A stretch of DNA of 64,000 nucleotides, from positions 186,001 through 250,000 of the forward strand of contig NZ_JAIVLG010000001.1 of NCBI RefSeq assembly GCF_020524545.1. The letters run 5' to 3'. Within the stretch, counting starts at the first letter, position 1, and the number at the start of each line of letters is the position of its first letter. Made by a program: the position numbers and the translations under genes. This DNA comes from Microbacterium paraoxydans. GTDB lineage: Bacteria > Actinomycetota > Actinomycetes > Actinomycetales > Microbacteriaceae. Positions 1 through 8,737 of this stretch are shown one piece after another. The notes beneath the pieces are model-generated. The model did not search any database. It was given only the letters and a program-made list of their open reading frames with translations, and was not told the DNA's origin.

Positions 1-408
1 GTCGTTCAGGGCGAGATCGACCGTGATCGGATCCTTGGCCCGTCCGGACAGCATCGGTCCGCGCTTGGAGATGCTGGAGACCTCGGAGCAGGACACCGCG
101 AACGGGTCGAGCTCGTCGAACAGGTCGGAGGCCGCGGCGAACACGTTCATCTTGTGCGTGGTCACGAGAGCTCCACGGTGATGCGGGTCGTCGCGGATCT
201 GCTCGACCAGCGCGCGGTACTGCGCGGGGTCGGCGTCCATCGGCAGGTCGTGACCGACCAGGGTCCGGGTCGGCAGGTCGAGGATGTCGGCCCAGAGCGG
301 GAAGACCTTCATGATCGACGACGACGCGGTGGTCACCCCGACGAAGCCCATGTAGTCGGCGGATCCCGTGGCAGGTGCGGTACTGACGGCGTCGGTGGTG
401 GTGGTCAT
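1..408 (-). CDS. Shikimate dehydrogenase-like protein, N-terminal part (partial)
   Basis: The 5' end of a gene that runs off the left edge; 136 residues are visible. The text resembles the substrate-binding domain of AroE-family NADP shikimate/quinate dehydrogenases: a GVTTASSSIMKVF stretch in the place of the shikimate-binding serines, then GALVTTHKMNVF, which matches the family's VT.PHK lysine segment. The NAD(P) domain lies outside the window. The start ATG at 408 overlaps the TGA of the upstream dehydrogenase (ATGA), so the two are translationally coupled. Its place behind a sugar kinase and a 2-hydroxyacid dehydrogenase suggests a role in sugar or cyclic polyol catabolism rather than aromatic amino acid synthesis. 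That role is inference; the family match is fairly secure. Confidence 0.75.
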   Translation of the reverse strand, partial: MTTTTDAVSTAPATGSADYMGFVGVTTASSSIMKVFPLWADILDLPTRTLVGHDLPMDADPAQYRALVEQIRDDPHHRGALVTTHKMNVFAAASDLFDELDPFAVSCSEVSSISKRGPMLSGRAKDPITVDLALND

Positions 409-1376
409 CGGGTCTCCTCGGAGAGCGGGACGGGGACGGGATGGGCAGGTGCTGCGCCGGCGAGGACGCCGATCACATCGGCCAATGACAGGGAGCCCAT
501 GTTGTCGACGGCCTGGGTGGTCTGCGCGCCGAGGTGCGGGGTCACGATCACACGGTCGGCGAGGTCCGGGGCGAGGAGTGGACTGTCGTGCGCGGCCGTG
601 TCGCCGTCGAGGGTGTCGGCCGCGTAGCCGGCGAGGGTTCCGTCACGGAGCGCCTGCGCGACGGCTGCCTCGTCGATCAGGTCACCGCGGGCGGTGTTGA
701 CCAGCACGGTGCCCGGTCGCATGTCGGCGAGACGCTCGGTGTCGACGAGCCGCTGCCCTCCCGGGGCATGCAGTGTGATGACGTCGGCGGTGCGGAACAG
801 ATCGTCGAGCGAGGCGGGCTCCGCGCCGCGACCCCGCACGACCTCGTCGGAAAGGAACGGGTCGGCGGCCAGCACGCGCGGCCCGAAGCCGCTCAGCCGC
901 GCGGCGACGCCCTGGCCGATGCGACCGAAGCCCACGATGCCGACCGTGGCCGCACCGAGTTCGCGACCGCGGCGCACGCCCCAGTCGCCCGCGCGCACGC
1001 GGCGGTCGCCGTCGGGGAGGAACCGCAGCGCGGCGAGCATGAGCCCGACCGCGTGGTCGGCCACCGCGTCGGCGTTCGCGCCGGGAGTGTTGGTCACGGG
1101 GATGCCCCGGTCGCGCGCGGCGACGAGGTCGACTGCTTCGGTGCCGACGCCGTAGCGGGCGACGACCTTGAGCTTCGGAGCTGCGGCGAGGTGCGCGTCC
1201 GTGACCGCTCCGGTGCCCGCGATCCAGGCGTCGGCGCCGTGCAGCAGCGCTCGCAACTCCTCGAGGTCGTGATGCGCCGGACCGCGGAGGATGCGATGAC
1301 CTGCCCGGGCAGCGCGTTCCACCAGGTCGAGGTCGCCGTCCGAGAAGGAGCGGCTGGTGACGAGGATCACGCCCAT
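405..1376 (-). CDS. D-isomer-specific 2-hydroxyacid dehydrogenase (phosphoglycerate dehydrogenase-like)
   Basis: A 323-residue NAD-dependent oxidoreductase, close to the family's usual 310-330. Visible marks are YGVGTEAVDLVAARDRGI in the substrate domain, the dinucleotide loop GFGRIGQGVA near residue 150, the catalytic-arginine segment NTARGDLID near 235 and the catalytic histidine in TPHLGAQT near 285. It probably interconverts a 2-hydroxy acid and a 2-keto acid; the substrate cannot be read from sequence. Its ATG overlaps the stop of the FGGY kinase upstream, and its own stop overlaps the AroE-like start, so it lies in the middle of a four-gene minus-strand operon. Together with the kinase it suggests oxidation of a sugar acid or its phosphate. 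Confidence 0.88.
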   Translation of the reverse strand: MGVILVTSRSFSDGDLDLVERAARAGHRILRGPAHHDLEELRALLHGADAWIAGTGAVTDAHLAAAPKLKVVARYGVGTEAVDLVAARDRGIPVTNTPGANADAVADHAVGLMLAALRFLPDGDRRVRAGDWGVRRGRELGAATVGIVGFGRIGQGVAARLSGFGPRVLAADPFLSDEVVRGRGAEPASLDDLFRTADVITLHAPGGQRLVDTERLADMRPGTVLVNTARGDLIDEAAVAQALRDGTLAGYAADTLDGDTAAHDSPLLAPDLADRVIVTPHLGAQTTQAVDNMGSLSLADVIGVLAGAAPAHPVPVPLSEETR

Positions 1377-2866
1377 CAGCGTGGCCGTCCGGCGAACCAT
1401 GGCGCCAGGGTCGTGTAGGCGTCGGCGAAGCGGGCATGCCGCTCGGCGTAGACGGCGTGACGCTCGGCATCCGGGGTGAACTCGGCGGTGACCTCGCTCA
1501 GGGCGCGGGCTGCCGAGAAGTCCGTGAGTCCGAGTCCGACCGCGGCGGTGACCGCTGCTCCGAGGCTGTTCGCCTCCTCCACGATCGTCCGGCGGCGCAC
1601 CGGCACACCCCACACATCCGCGAGCACCGAGAGGTACACGTCGCTCTGCGCCCCGCCGCCCACGGCATCGATGCGGTCGATCACCGCACCGGAGTCGCGG
1701 AATGCGTGGATGCAGCTGAGCAGGTTGAACGCGGTGCCCTCCAGCACGGCCCGCACGAGGTGCGCTCGGCCGTGGTGGCGGGCGAGACCGACGAAGGCAC
1801 CGCGGGCATCCGGGTCCCACATCGGGGAGCGCTCGCCGAGGAGGTAGGGGAGGAAGAAGAGATCGTCGGTGTCGACGTCCGCAGACGCTTCGGCGGTCAG
1901 TCGTCCGGTCTCGGGGTGCGCGGGGTCGGGGGAGAGGGCCTCGGCGATCCACTGCACCGAGGCGCCACCGGCCTGCATGGTCGCCGTGGGCACGAACGAT
2001 CCGGGTACGACGTTGTCGAACGTGAAGGTGCGCATCGCGGGGTCGTGCAGCGGAGAGCCGGCCGCGAACGAGATCCACGACGAGGTGCCCAGGCACACGT
2101 ACGCGCCGTCCTCGGGCGCGACGACACCGGAGCCGACGGCGGCCATCGGGCCATCACCGCCTCCCATCACCACGCGGACGCTCGCGGGCAGACCGAGAGC
2201 CTCGGCGGCGGAATCCGCCAGCGTCCCCGCGATCTGGGTCGAGTCGAGGATCTCGGGGAAGAGCGCCGGGTCGAGGCGTGCGGCCCGCAGGACCTCCTCC
2301 GACCAGGTTCCCGCTGCCTGGTCGTAGGCGTTCGTGCCGGAGGCGTCTGACCGGTCGGTGGCGAGGCGACCGGTCAGGCGCAGGACGATGAAGTCCTTCG
2401 CGACGCAGACCCGGCGCACGCGCGCCCACACGTCGGGCTCGTTGTCGCGCACCCACATGATCTTCTCGACCGAGTAGGTGGGGTTGAGGCGGTGGCCGAG
2501 GATGCCGTAGGCGTGTTCCGCGCCCAGCGCGGCGTCGAGCTCGCGCTGCTGGGCGCCGGCCCTGGTGTCGGCCCAGATGATCGCCGGGCGTGCGGGTTCG
2601 CCGTCGGCGTCGAGCAGCACGGCTCCCATCATCTGCCCGCTCACCACGAGCCCGGCGATGTCGGTCGGAGCCGTGCCGGTGCGGGTGATCAGGTCACGGG
2701 TCGCGGCGACGACCGCGTTCCACCAGTCGGCGGGATTCTGCTCGGCGACGCCGCCCGCGGCGAAGTGCGCGGGGTAGGGGACGGTGACCGAGGCGAGGAG
2801 ACGGCCGTCGTCGTGATGCAGGGACGCCTTGTTGCCGGTGGTGCCCAGATCGTGCGCGATGATCAT
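1376..2866 (-). CDS. FGGY-family carbohydrate kinase
   Basis: A 496-residue protein of the usual FGGY length (480-520). It starts with the actin-fold phosphate loop IIAHDLGTTGNKASL, has the adenine/ribose motif VSGQMMGAVLLDADG near residue 90, and near 385-415 the C-terminal nucleotide-binding run AVGGGAQSDVYLSVLADV. The family phosphorylates pentoses, tetritols or glycerol using ATP in the cytoplasm; this one reads closest to xylulokinase/ribulokinase-like members, but the exact sugar is not deducible. It follows the cupin isomerase by 9 bp, which suggests isomerase-then-kinase steps. The stop codon overlaps the next gene's ATG. Confidence 0.9.
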   Translation of the reverse strand: MIIAHDLGTTGNKASLHHDDGRLLASVTVPYPAHFAAGGVAEQNPADWWNAVVAATRDLITRTGTAPTDIAGLVVSGQMMGAVLLDADGEPARPAIIWADTRAGAQQRELDAALGAEHAYGILGHRLNPTYSVEKIMWVRDNEPDVWARVRRVCVAKDFIVLRLTGRLATDRSDASGTNAYDQAAGTWSEEVLRAARLDPALFPEILDSTQIAGTLADSAAEALGLPASVRVVMGGGDGPMAAVGSGVVAPEDGAYVCLGTSSWISFAAGSPLHDPAMRTFTFDNVVPGSFVPTATMQAGGASVQWIAEALSPDPAHPETGRLTAEASADVDTDDLFFLPYLLGERSPMWDPDARGAFVGLARHHGRAHLVRAVLEGTAFNLLSCIHAFRDSGAVIDRIDAVGGGAQSDVYLSVLADVWGVPVRRRTIVEEANSLGAAVTAAVGLGLTDFSAARALSEVTAEFTPDAERHAVYAERHARFADAYTTLAPWFAGRPR

Positions 2867-2875
2867 GGCCGGAGC

Positions 2876-3451
2876 CTATTCCGCGTAGGGACGCAGGTCG
2901 ACGCCGGAGGCTGCGCGATAGGCGCGCGAGCCCATGCCGTGCTCCAGCACCCAGCCGTAGTCGTGCCCTGCTCCTCCCGGGTAGACCGCGAGGAAGGAGT
3001 ACGGCTCGCCGCCGGTGTTGACCGAGCGGTGCGCCCAGCCCGGCGGGATGTAGCCGATCGTGCCCGGGAGCATGTCCAGCCACTCGGTGCGCTCGCCGTC
3101 GAACATGAGCAGCCCGCCGCGGCCCTTCAGGGCGAGGTAGATCTCGCCCTGGTGGTTCGGGTGCTGGTGCCCCTTGGTCATCCAGAGCTCGCCGGCCGTA
3201 TCGCCGGGCATGATCGTGGTGATCGACTGGGGCAGCTCGCGGTCGACCTCGGGAACGGGGGAGCTGACGACCGTGTAGACGACGGGGTTCTCGCCCGCCG
3301 CAGCGGCGGCCCACGCGTCGTGGTCGCGGAACAGTCCCTCGAGGTCGGACATCCGCCGCGTCAGGGTCGGGCCCTCGGGCGAGAGCGTCAGCTTCTCGGC
3401 GTCGAAGGCGATCGCCAGGGGAGAGATCGGCGGGGTGTGGAACTCGGGCAT
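2876..3451 (-). CDS. Cupin-type glucose-6-phosphate isomerase family protein
   Basis: 191 residues matching the archaeal-type (cupin, PF06560-like) phosphoglucose isomerases. The metal-binding set is visible: TKGHQHPNHQGEIYLALKG supplies two or three histidines and the glutamate, and GYIPPGWAHRSVNTG supplies the last histidine. These enzymes interconvert a phosphorylated aldose and ketose in the cytoplasm. Because it is first in an operon with an FGGY kinase, it may act on a sugar phosphate other than glucose 6-phosphate (inference). An AGGAG ribosome site lies 6 bases before the ATG. The promoter directly upstream carries two matching palindromic operators (see 3489-3525), so the operon is probably repressor-controlled. 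Confidence 0.88.
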   Translation of the reverse strand: MPEFHTPPISPLAIAFDAEKLTLSPEGPTLTRRMSDLEGLFRDHDAWAAAAAGENPVVYTVVSSPVPEVDRELPQSITTIMPGDTAGELWMTKGHQHPNHQGEIYLALKGRGGLLMFDGERTEWLDMLPGTIGYIPPGWAHRSVNTGGEPYSFLAVYPGGAGHDYGWVLEHGMGSRAYRAASGVDLRPYAE

Positions 3452-3488
3452 CGGTGCTCCTCGTAACGGACGCTGCAGCGCTGCGCAA

Positions 3489-3525
3489 CCTGTAATGACA
3501 GGCTTACTGTACCTGTTATGACAGG
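3489..3525 (-). promoter_or_regulatory. Operator pair and promoter for the cupin isomerase operon
   Basis: Two 14-bp palindromes, CCTGTAATGACAGG (3489-3502) and CCTGTTATGACAGG (3512-3525), are spaced 23 bp centre to centre. The outer flanks also mirror each other (GCGCAACC ... GGTTGCG). On the minus strand a -35 TGGACG (3534-3529), a 17-base spacer and a -10 TACAGT (3511-3506) fit between and over the two sites. A dimeric repressor bound here would block the promoter. Candidate binders are the DeoR protein at 4660 or an unlinked GntR-type protein. Confidence 0.7.
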
Positions 3526-3538
3526 TTGCGTCCAGTGC

Positions 3539-4552
3539 TCACCTGCGCAGGGGCGACCGCGCCGCCGTGCGGAGCGCACGGCTCGCAAGGGCGCGCTCGA
3601 GGTGTGCACGCCCGCCCCGCACGGCGTCCGCCACCACCCGCAGCGATCCCGGGTACTCGGTGTGTCCCGCCGGGAGCACCGCCAGCTCGACATCCCGCGC
3701 TCCCGCGGCGACCGCGAACTGTCCCTGCGGCGGCACGTACTGATCCCACAGCGCTGCCTCGACCCGCACCGGCACGCGGGCGAAACCGATGCCCGTCGAT
3801 GCGTCGAACCAGCGCAAGCCCTCCCGTGCGGACGGGTGCGCGAGCACATGCCGGCGCACCGTCTCGCCGCTGCCGAGGCACGGCACCGCCAGTCGCTCGT
3901 CGTACTGCCCGAAGCTGGGCACGATCAGCGTCGCCCCCACGTAGCGTCCGTCCCAGGGCAGGGCCAGGGCGCCGATGCCGCCGCCGAAGCTCTCGCCCAC
4001 GTAGTACAGCGGCAGGTCGCCGACCAGCGCGGTCAGCGCGTCGGCGGCGAGCCACAGATCGCGTGCGCACAGACCGAGCACGTAGCGCTCCGGATCGTCG
4101 ATGCCCCCGAGCACGTGCCGGTCGCGCGGCTCCGGCGCACCGACCCCGGCGTTCAGGGACGGCAGACCGCGGGCGACGGGGAAGATCGCCGCGGCATCGG
4201 CCGGCACCCGCGCCAGATCGATCGCGTCACGGCCGCCGTAGCCGTGTCCGTGGACGACTCCGACCCGCGCGGGAGCGTGCAGCGGCTCGACGACCCAGGC
4301 GCGTAGTCGTACCCCGTCGGAGCCGGAGTGCTCGATCACCGACACCCGGTGACCGCGCTGCGGCGCAGACGACACCACGACGGGAGCCGCGTCCACCGCT
4401 GCGGCCTCCGCGCGCCACCGCCGCCAGCGCTCGTCGAATCCGGCGGGTGCCGGTACCGGGCGCACGGAGCGCAGTTCGGCCTCGCTGCGGCCGTAGCTGC
4501 CGTCGAACGCGGCATCTGGGAACCAGGTGGAGAAGGGCTCGGGAAGAGTCAT
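3539..4552 (-). CDS. Acetyl xylan esterase family alpha/beta hydrolase
   Basis: 337 residues resembling the AXE1/cephalosporin-C deacetylase family, which removes acetyl groups from xylan or oligosaccharides. The oxyanion strand is VVHGHGYGGRDAIDL. The nucleophile serine sits in YYVGESFGGGIG near residue 185, the acid is likely the D of LWDQYVPPQG and the histidine is in LPAGHTEYPG near 300. No signal peptide is apparent, so it should act on imported, acetylated sugars. I chose the ATG at 4552 because homologous text begins at MTLPEPFSTWFPDA; an in-frame ATG at 4645 would add an Arg/Pro-rich stretch and cut into the space before the divergent regulator. It lies upstream of, but 87 bp away from, the isomerase operon. 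Confidence 0.85.
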   Translation of the reverse strand: MTLPEPFSTWFPDAAFDGSYGRSEAELRSVRPVPAPAGFDERWRRWRAEAAAVDAAPVVVSSAPQRGHRVSVIEHSGSDGVRLRAWVVEPLHAPARVGVVHGHGYGGRDAIDLARVPADAAAIFPVARGLPSLNAGVGAPEPRDRHVLGGIDDPERYVLGLCARDLWLAADALTALVGDLPLYYVGESFGGGIGALALPWDGRYVGATLIVPSFGQYDERLAVPCLGSGETVRRHVLAHPSAREGLRWFDASTGIGFARVPVRVEAALWDQYVPPQGQFAVAAGARDVELAVLPAGHTEYPGSLRVVADAVRGGRAHLERALASRALRTAARSPLRR

Positions 4553-4659
4553 GCGGGAAAGGGGATCCTGTTCCGGGAGAGAGGCGGGCGGGTGCGCGTC
4601 GACAGGGATGCGGCGAGGGGCGGCGTGGCAGACTGGAGCTCCCATCGGAAGGAGACCGC

Positions 4660-5469
4660 GTGCTGGTCACGGAACGACGTGAGCGCATCCTCGCGGTGGT
4701 GCGCGATCGCGGGACGGCGTCCATCGCCGAGCTCGCGGCGCAGCTCGACGTGAGCGAGATGACCGTCCGCCGTGACATCGACCAGCTCGCCGAGGAGGGC
4801 GCGGTCGAACGCGTCCGCGGCGGTGTGCGGGTACGCGGTGGTCACAGGCTCGCTCCGGTGCCGGCGGTGTCGGCGGAGCGGCGTGCGATTGCCGCCCTGG
4901 CCGCCGGTTTCGTCGAGCCGGGGATGGCGGTGGGCATCTCCGGCGGAGCCACCGCCCTCGCCCTCGCCCGGGAGCTCGTGCGTGTGCCGGAGCTCACGGT
5001 CGTGACGAACGCCCTCCCGGTCTCCGACCTGTTCTCGCCGCCCGAGCGCGCCGACGCACCGTACACGCAGAACGTCGTTCTCACCGGTGGTGTACGCACC
5101 CCGACGCAGGCGCTCGTCGGGCCGGTCGCCGTGCGCGCGCTGGAGCACCTGCACTGCGACCTGGTCTTCCTCGACGCGCATGGTCTCGACGTGCAGGCCG
5201 GCATGACGACCATGAACCTGCTGGAGGCCGAGACCAACAGGGCGTTCATGGCAGCGACACGTGATGTCGTCGTGCTCGCCGATCACAGCCGCTGGGGCAC
5301 GGTCGGTCTCACGACCGTCGCCGATCTCGCCGACATCGATCGCCTCGTGACCGATGACGGACTCGACGACGCGGCCAGGGAGACGCTTGCCGCTCATGTC
5401 GGCGCCGTGCACATCGCCGCGCGGCGCTCCGGAGACGATCGCGGACTCGCGGCGGGGCTCGCGGACTAG
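4660..5469 (+). CDS. DeoR/GlpR-family transcriptional regulator
   Basis: 269 residues. The N-terminal winged helix carries the DeoR signature: RERILAVVRDRGTASIAELA, then VSEMTVRRDIDQLAEEGAVERVRGG (residues 20-60). The rest is the sugar-phosphate-sensing DeoRC domain with GISGGATALALARELV near 100 and the FLDAHGLDVQAGMTT and VLADHSRWG segments. The GTG at 4660 follows a GGAAGGAGA ribosome site by 5 bases. It diverges from the esterase gene and is next to the phosphosugar operon, so it is the obvious local repressor, released by a phosphorylated sugar. Whether it binds the CCTGT-N4-ACAGG sites at 3489-3525 is untested. Confidence 0.9.
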   Translation: MLVTERRERILAVVRDRGTASIAELAAQLDVSEMTVRRDIDQLAEEGAVERVRGGVRVRGGHRLAPVPAVSAERRAIAALAAGFVEPGMAVGISGGATALALARELVRVPELTVVTNALPVSDLFSPPERADAPYTQNVVLTGGVRTPTQALVGPVAVRALEHLHCDLVFLDAHGLDVQAGMTTMNLLEAETNRAFMAATRDVVVLADHSRWGTVGLTTVADLADIDRLVTDDGLDDAARETLAAHVGAVHIAARRSGDDRGLAAGLAD

Positions 5470-5480
5470 GCCCGCCCGCG

Positions 5481-6371
5481 TCATCGGCGTGCCGTGCTCG
5501 CCCGCGGCACCAGTGTCGCCGGCACCGTCACGTGCCGCACCGGCAGGTCGGCACCGGGCCGCGCGGCAAGCTGACGCTCCAGCTCGGTGAAGGCGGCATC
5601 CACCAGTTGCTGATGGTCCGGCGCGATCGTGCTGAGCGTCGGCACCGAGAACCGTGCGGCGCGGATGTCATCGATGCCGATCACCGCGACATCCTGGGGC
5701 ACGCGGCGCCCGTGCGTCTGCAGGGCGGCCAGCGCGCCCAGCGCCACCGAGTCGTTCGCGCACACGATGCCGTCGAGGTCGGCGATGGCGGCGGTCATCT
5801 TTCCCGCCACGCGCTCACCCTCTTCCGCCGTGAACGCATCCACTTGCGCGGTCAGCAGCGGATCGGGGGAGATGCCCGCCGCGGCCAGGGCTTCGAGGTA
5901 GCCGGTGTGGCGTCGGTCGGCGGCATCAGACGGGCGGGAGTCGCGACGACCGACGAACCCGATGCGTCGGCAGCCGGCGGCGATCAGATGCGCGGTCGCG
6001 GTGGCGGCCGCCGCGCGGTTGTCGATCGTGATGTGCGTGAACGGGCTCACCTGGATGTGCTCTCCCAGCAGCACGAGAGGCCCGGGAGACGTGCGGCGGG
6101 TGAGGTCGGCCACCGTGAGCGACCGCGGGATGTGGATGAGCCCGTCGATCGGTGGCAGGCCCACGCCGTTGGCGACATCGATCTCGCGCGCATGCTCGCC
6201 CTCGGTCTGGACGATCAGCACGGCGAGACCGCGGTCATCGGCACCGCGCACGATGCGCGACGACAACTCGGCGAAGTACGGCTCCTCCAGGTGCGGCACG
6301 GCGAGGGCGATGAGCCCCGTGCGCGTCGCGCGCGCGAGGGGTGCGGCGCGACCGCTCGTCGGCGTGGTCAC
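5481..6371 (-). CDS. LacI-family ligand-binding protein lacking the DNA-binding domain
   Basis: 296 residues that match the sugar-binding (type I periplasmic-binding fold) part of LacI/PurR repressors: TGLIALAVPHLEEPYFAEL, CRRIGFVGRRDSRPSD, LDGIVCANDSVALGALAAL and DVAVIGIDDIRAARFSVP. The usual N-terminal helix-turn-helix and hinge (about 50 residues) are absent. The GTG at 6371 has a strong AAGGAGG site six bases upstream. Even extending to the upstream GTG gives only a basic, HTH-free leader, and just 68 bp separate it from the preceding gene. It may be a sensor that partners another regulator, or a decayed repressor. It is last in the minus-strand glycan operon after the FAD oxidoreductase. 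No signal peptide is seen, so a transport role is unlikely. Confidence 0.82.
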   Translation of the reverse strand: MTTPTSGRAAPLARATRTGLIALAVPHLEEPYFAELSSRIVRGADDRGLAVLIVQTEGEHAREIDVANGVGLPPIDGLIHIPRSLTVADLTRRTSPGPLVLLGEHIQVSPFTHITIDNRAAAATATAHLIAAGCRRIGFVGRRDSRPSDAADRRHTGYLEALAAAGISPDPLLTAQVDAFTAEEGERVAGKMTAAIADLDGIVCANDSVALGALAALQTHGRRVPQDVAVIGIDDIRAARFSVPTLSTIAPDHQQLVDAAFTELERQLAARPGADLPVRHVTVPATLVPRASTARR

Positions 6372-6439
6372 CTGCGGCCTCCTTGGGGGACGACGGTCGC
6401 CGACGACGCGGCGGCTGTCCTTCACGTTAGCGCTCTCCG

Positions 6440-8701
6440 TCACGATTGCACCCGGAACGCGATCACACGGGCCTCGGCGACGCCGTTGGTGCGCTCGACC
6501 ACGAGACGCGCCGCCGTGAACGCGCCCAGATCGGAGGGCACCGGATGCACGCGCAATCGGTGCCGGTTGTCGCGCTCCTCGGCTACGAGGCGCCATTCGT
6601 CGCCTCCGACGGGCAGCACCTCGACCCGGTAGTCGCGGACGAGCTGGGGCAGCACCTCGTCGGGGCTGCGGTGGTGGTGCAGCGTGTTGAGCTCGAGGTC
6701 GACGTCGTCGTCGAACACCAGGCGGATCTCGGAGCCCGACACCGGTCGGTCCCAGTCCAGCCGCAGCCACTGCGCGCCCTCGGCTTCGGGGTCGGACGCC
6801 CACATGTGCGGTCCACCGAAGGGCCGGTTGTATCCCGAGGTCGCCCGCTCCGGGGCCAGTGCCGCGGAGGCAGGGCTGGTGCGGAAGACGACGCTGCGTC
6901 CGCGCAGCGGCTTGGTCGGCCACTGCACGAGCAGTCCGTCGCGGTCCACCTCGACGTTGCGGTCGTCGTTGTCGACGCGGTGCACGAGGGTCAGCACCCC
7001 CGGCGGCAGTGCCGACGACACGTGCACCTGCACGCGCGGGTCGGCGCGCAGCACGACGATCGCGTTCTGCGGCTCGGTCGGGGCGAAGGGCGTGTCGATG
7101 CGCACCCACCGCGGACCGCCGGCCGGCACGTCGACGACGGTACCGTGCTCGCGGTGCGCCGGAACGACGTTCTGCGGACGACCGGTCGACCACACCTCGA
7201 CCGTGATCTGCGCATCCTCATCGGCCGAGAGCAGCAGATCGGTCGTATCGAGCCGCGGATGGACGGGCACGACGATGCCGAGGTCGTCGGCGAGGCGCAG
7301 CGGCTCCGCATCCGCGACGCGCGTGTCGGCCACGCCGATCGTGCGCATGGTGCTCGAGGCCGAGACGGTCGCCGCGCGGGCGTGGTCGTCGTCATCCTCG
7401 TTCGCGACGCCGATGAGGGTCGCATCGGCCCGCAGCAGCGCCTGCCGCAGCTCCGCACGGTGGTGCGTGTACAGGTCCCGCGGCGTCGCGTCGTGCTGGT
7501 GGCAGAGGGCGGCAGCCGTTCCGGCGGCCTCGCCCATCGCGGCGCAGGTGGCCATGACACGAGCGGCGCCGAAGGCGATGTGAGTGGCCGATATGTCGCG
7601 GCCTGCCATGAGCAGGTTCTCGACGTTCACCGAGTAGAGCGAGCGGAACGGGATCTCGAACACGCCGTCGGAGAATCGCTGCACGGCGCCGGCGCCGGTC
7701 GCGTACATCCCCTCGGCCGGGTGGAGATCGATCGACCAGCCGCCGAAGGCGATGCCGTCGTCGAACGGGGTCTGCTCCAGGATGTCCTGCTGACGCAGTG
7801 TGTAGTCGCCGATGAAACGCCGGTATTCGCGCTTCCCGGGAAGGTTGCCGATCCACTCCAGGGTCAGGTTGTCGGCGTCGAACTCGCCGGAGTTCTTGAT
7901 GTGGTCCCAGATGCCGAGGATCACCGATCGCAGCTCGTCGCGGATCTGCTCGTTGTCGTCGACGATGTCGAGCGTGCCGCCCCACTCGATCCACCAGTAG
8001 TGCGCCCCGCTGTCACCGCTGCGGATGATGCGGGTGAAGGGGATGGGGGTGGTCGAGATGTCCTTCGCGCTCTCGGGTGCCACGTACTTCACGGGGTGAC
8101 CGAGGTCCTTGGTGTAGAAGAGCAGCGTCGAGCCGAGGAACTCGCGCACCGGCTCCGGCGGCGCCCACTCCTCGTCGAACTCCTCGCGGCTCTCCTTGCC
8201 GAGCCGGTGCCTGGCACCGACCAGGCGCCCGACCAACCCGTCGCCCGTGCAGTCCAGGAACAGCGGGCCGCGGAACACGGTGCGGATCTCCGACCCCATG
8301 GTCCATCCGGTCACCGAGCGTACGCGGCGGGCGTCATCGGGGCCGGTGGCCTCCGCTTCGAGCACCTCGGTGTTGAGGAACAGGGTCAGATTCGGTTCCC
8401 GGCGCACGATGTCGAGCACGACGTCGTCCCAGTAGACCGGGTTCCCCTCCGGATTGCGGTACTGGTTCTCGCGGTACATCTCGCCGATGATCCCGGTCTC
8501 ACGCGCCCAGCGCTGATTGCCGTGCGCGGTCGCCCCGCACACCCAGACCCTCACCTCCGACGACGAGTTGCCGCCGAGCACCGGCCTGTTGTTGATCAGC
8601 ACGGTGCGTCGGCCGAGGCGAGCGGCCGCGACGGCGGCGCTCACCCCGGCGAGGCCGCCGCCGACGACGATGATGTCGGCTTCGACGGTCTGGGTGCGCA
8701 T
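6440..8701 (-). CDS. FAD-dependent oxidoreductase of polysaccharide-utilisation type
   Basis: 753 residues. The N-terminal Rossmann loop VVGGGLAGVSAAVAAARLG (residues 12-30) and PVLGGNSSSEVRVWVCG identify the FAD_oxidored (PF12831-like) family, and GPLFLDCTGDGLVG and LLMAGRDISATHIAFGAARVMATCAAMGEAAG are the later FAD contacts. The last 300 residues are beta-rich and probably form accessory domains. No signal peptide is visible, so it is predicted cytoplasmic. Its substrate is unknown; homologues often sit in polysaccharide loci. It lies between a secreted BNR-4 protein and the HTH-less LacI-type protein on the minus strand, 36 bp after the BNR gene, and is likely co-transcribed with the sugar importer. 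Confidence 0.85.
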   Translation of the reverse strand: MRTQTVEADIIVVGGGLAGVSAAVAAARLGRRTVLINNRPVLGGNSSSEVRVWVCGATAHGNQRWARETGIIGEMYRENQYRNPEGNPVYWDDVVLDIVRREPNLTLFLNTEVLEAEATGPDDARRVRSVTGWTMGSEIRTVFRGPLFLDCTGDGLVGRLVGARHRLGKESREEFDEEWAPPEPVREFLGSTLLFYTKDLGHPVKYVAPESAKDISTTPIPFTRIIRSGDSGAHYWWIEWGGTLDIVDDNEQIRDELRSVILGIWDHIKNSGEFDADNLTLEWIGNLPGKREYRRFIGDYTLRQQDILEQTPFDDGIAFGGWSIDLHPAEGMYATGAGAVQRFSDGVFEIPFRSLYSVNVENLLMAGRDISATHIAFGAARVMATCAAMGEAAGTAAALCHQHDATPRDLYTHHRAELRQALLRADATLIGVANEDDDDHARAATVSASSTMRTIGVADTRVADAEPLRLADDLGIVVPVHPRLDTTDLLLSADEDAQITVEVWSTGRPQNVVPAHREHGTVVDVPAGGPRWVRIDTPFAPTEPQNAIVVLRADPRVQVHVSSALPPGVLTLVHRVDNDDRNVEVDRDGLLVQWPTKPLRGRSVVFRTSPASAALAPERATSGYNRPFGGPHMWASDPEAEGAQWLRLDWDRPVSGSEIRLVFDDDVDLELNTLHHHRSPDEVLPQLVRDYRVEVLPVGGDEWRLVAEERDNRHRLRVHPVPSDLGAFTAARLVVERTNGVAEARVIAFRVQS

Positions 8702-8737
8702 GGGTGTCCTTTCGGGGAGGGGAGGGGTGGGGTGCCG

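Noticed and set aside
1-5469. Assigning the operon to one named sugar (D-apiose, erythritol, xylulose)
   Set aside because: The families present (cupin isomerase, FGGY kinase, hydroxyacid dehydrogenase, AroE-like) occur in several pathways, and the diagnostic enzymes of each are not present in the window.
6372-6439. A frameshifted helix-turn-helix for the LacI-like protein
   Set aside because: Only 68 bp are free. Translations of the minus strand there give no LacI-type HTH pattern, and a strong ribosome site marks the GTG at 6371.
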